Source of the DNA: Deltaproteobacteria bacterium
GTDB taxonomy: Bacteria > Desulfobacterota > Syntrophia > Syntrophales > UBA2210
DNA length: 7,435 bases
Reading direction: 5' to 3'
NCBI GenBank assembly: GCA_019314085.1
Contig: JAFCZZ010000172.1
Coordinates: forward strand, 1-7,435
Both the position numbers and the translations under genes were made by a program. The notes under the pieces were generated by a model that was given only the letters and a program-made list of their open reading frames with translations, searched no databases and was not told the origin of the DNA. Positions within the stretch are counted from its first letter, which is position 1; each line of letters starts with the position of its first letter. This document shows positions 7,408 to 7,435 of the stretch, piece by piece.

Positions 7408-7435
7408 CTATGTCTCTGCTTTTTCAGCTTCTTGC
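7408..7435 (-). CDS. rpsP: Probable 3' end of rpsP (30S ribosomal protein S16), partial
   Basis: Only the last eight codons are inside the window, reading QEAEKAET then TAG. This Ala/Glu/Lys-rich tail is typical of S16 C-termini in this type of bacterium, and rpsP is the expected gene directly upstream of khpA-rimM-trmD. The identification rests mainly on gene order, since the tail alone is too short to identify a protein. Confidence 0.5.

Overview
This window is a compact, entirely minus-strand bacterial gene cluster with no gene-free stretch over 300 bases. Read in the direction of transcription (right to left) it carries the extreme 3' end of a probable rpsP (ribosomal protein S16), then khpA, rimM, trmD, a stand-alone SPOUT RNA methyltransferase of the TM1570 type, rplS, a broken rnhB, a YraN-family endonuclease gene, rsmI, glpD, and an FGGY carbohydrate kinase gene that runs off the left edge. 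Gene order and protein sequence suggest a Desulfobacterota/Deltaproteobacteria-like anaerobe. That is an inference: the S16-KH-RimM-TrmD-SPOUT-L19-RNase HII-YraN-RsmI order is common in that group, but related orders occur in other phyla.

Region 3162-7435 is the translation block. It covers ribosome structure (S16, L19), 30S maturation (RimM), tRNA m1G37 methylation (TrmD), a second SPOUT methyltransferase, 16S C1402 2'-O-methylation (RsmI), a KH RNA-binding protein, RNase HII and YraN. Genes abut or overlap (khpA-rimM 0 nt apart, rimM-trmD 1 nt, trmD-SPOUT gene overlapping, rplS-rnhB 1 nt, rnhB-yraN overlapping by 44 nt). This points to one polycistronic, translationally coupled operon.

Region 1-3112 is metabolic: a FAD-dependent glycerol-3-phosphate dehydrogenase directly behind rsmI, and 41 nt downstream an FGGY kinase. 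Together they look like a kinase/dehydrogenase pair feeding dihydroxyacetone phosphate. However, the kinase lacks the Glu expected next to Arg in the glycerol site and the Lys of the first FGGY signature, so its substrate is open.

The main anomaly is rnhB. Its two halves are in different frames, and about 19-20 residues containing the conserved NDSKKL block are missing, which fits a deletion of roughly 58-61 nt. I see no previously undescribed multi-gene system. Secondary points are a terminator-like hairpin inside rsmI, a 10-bp hairpin inside the kinase gene, and ambiguous starts for glpD and the SPOUT gene. No mobile element, CRISPR array, rRNA or tRNA gene was seen.
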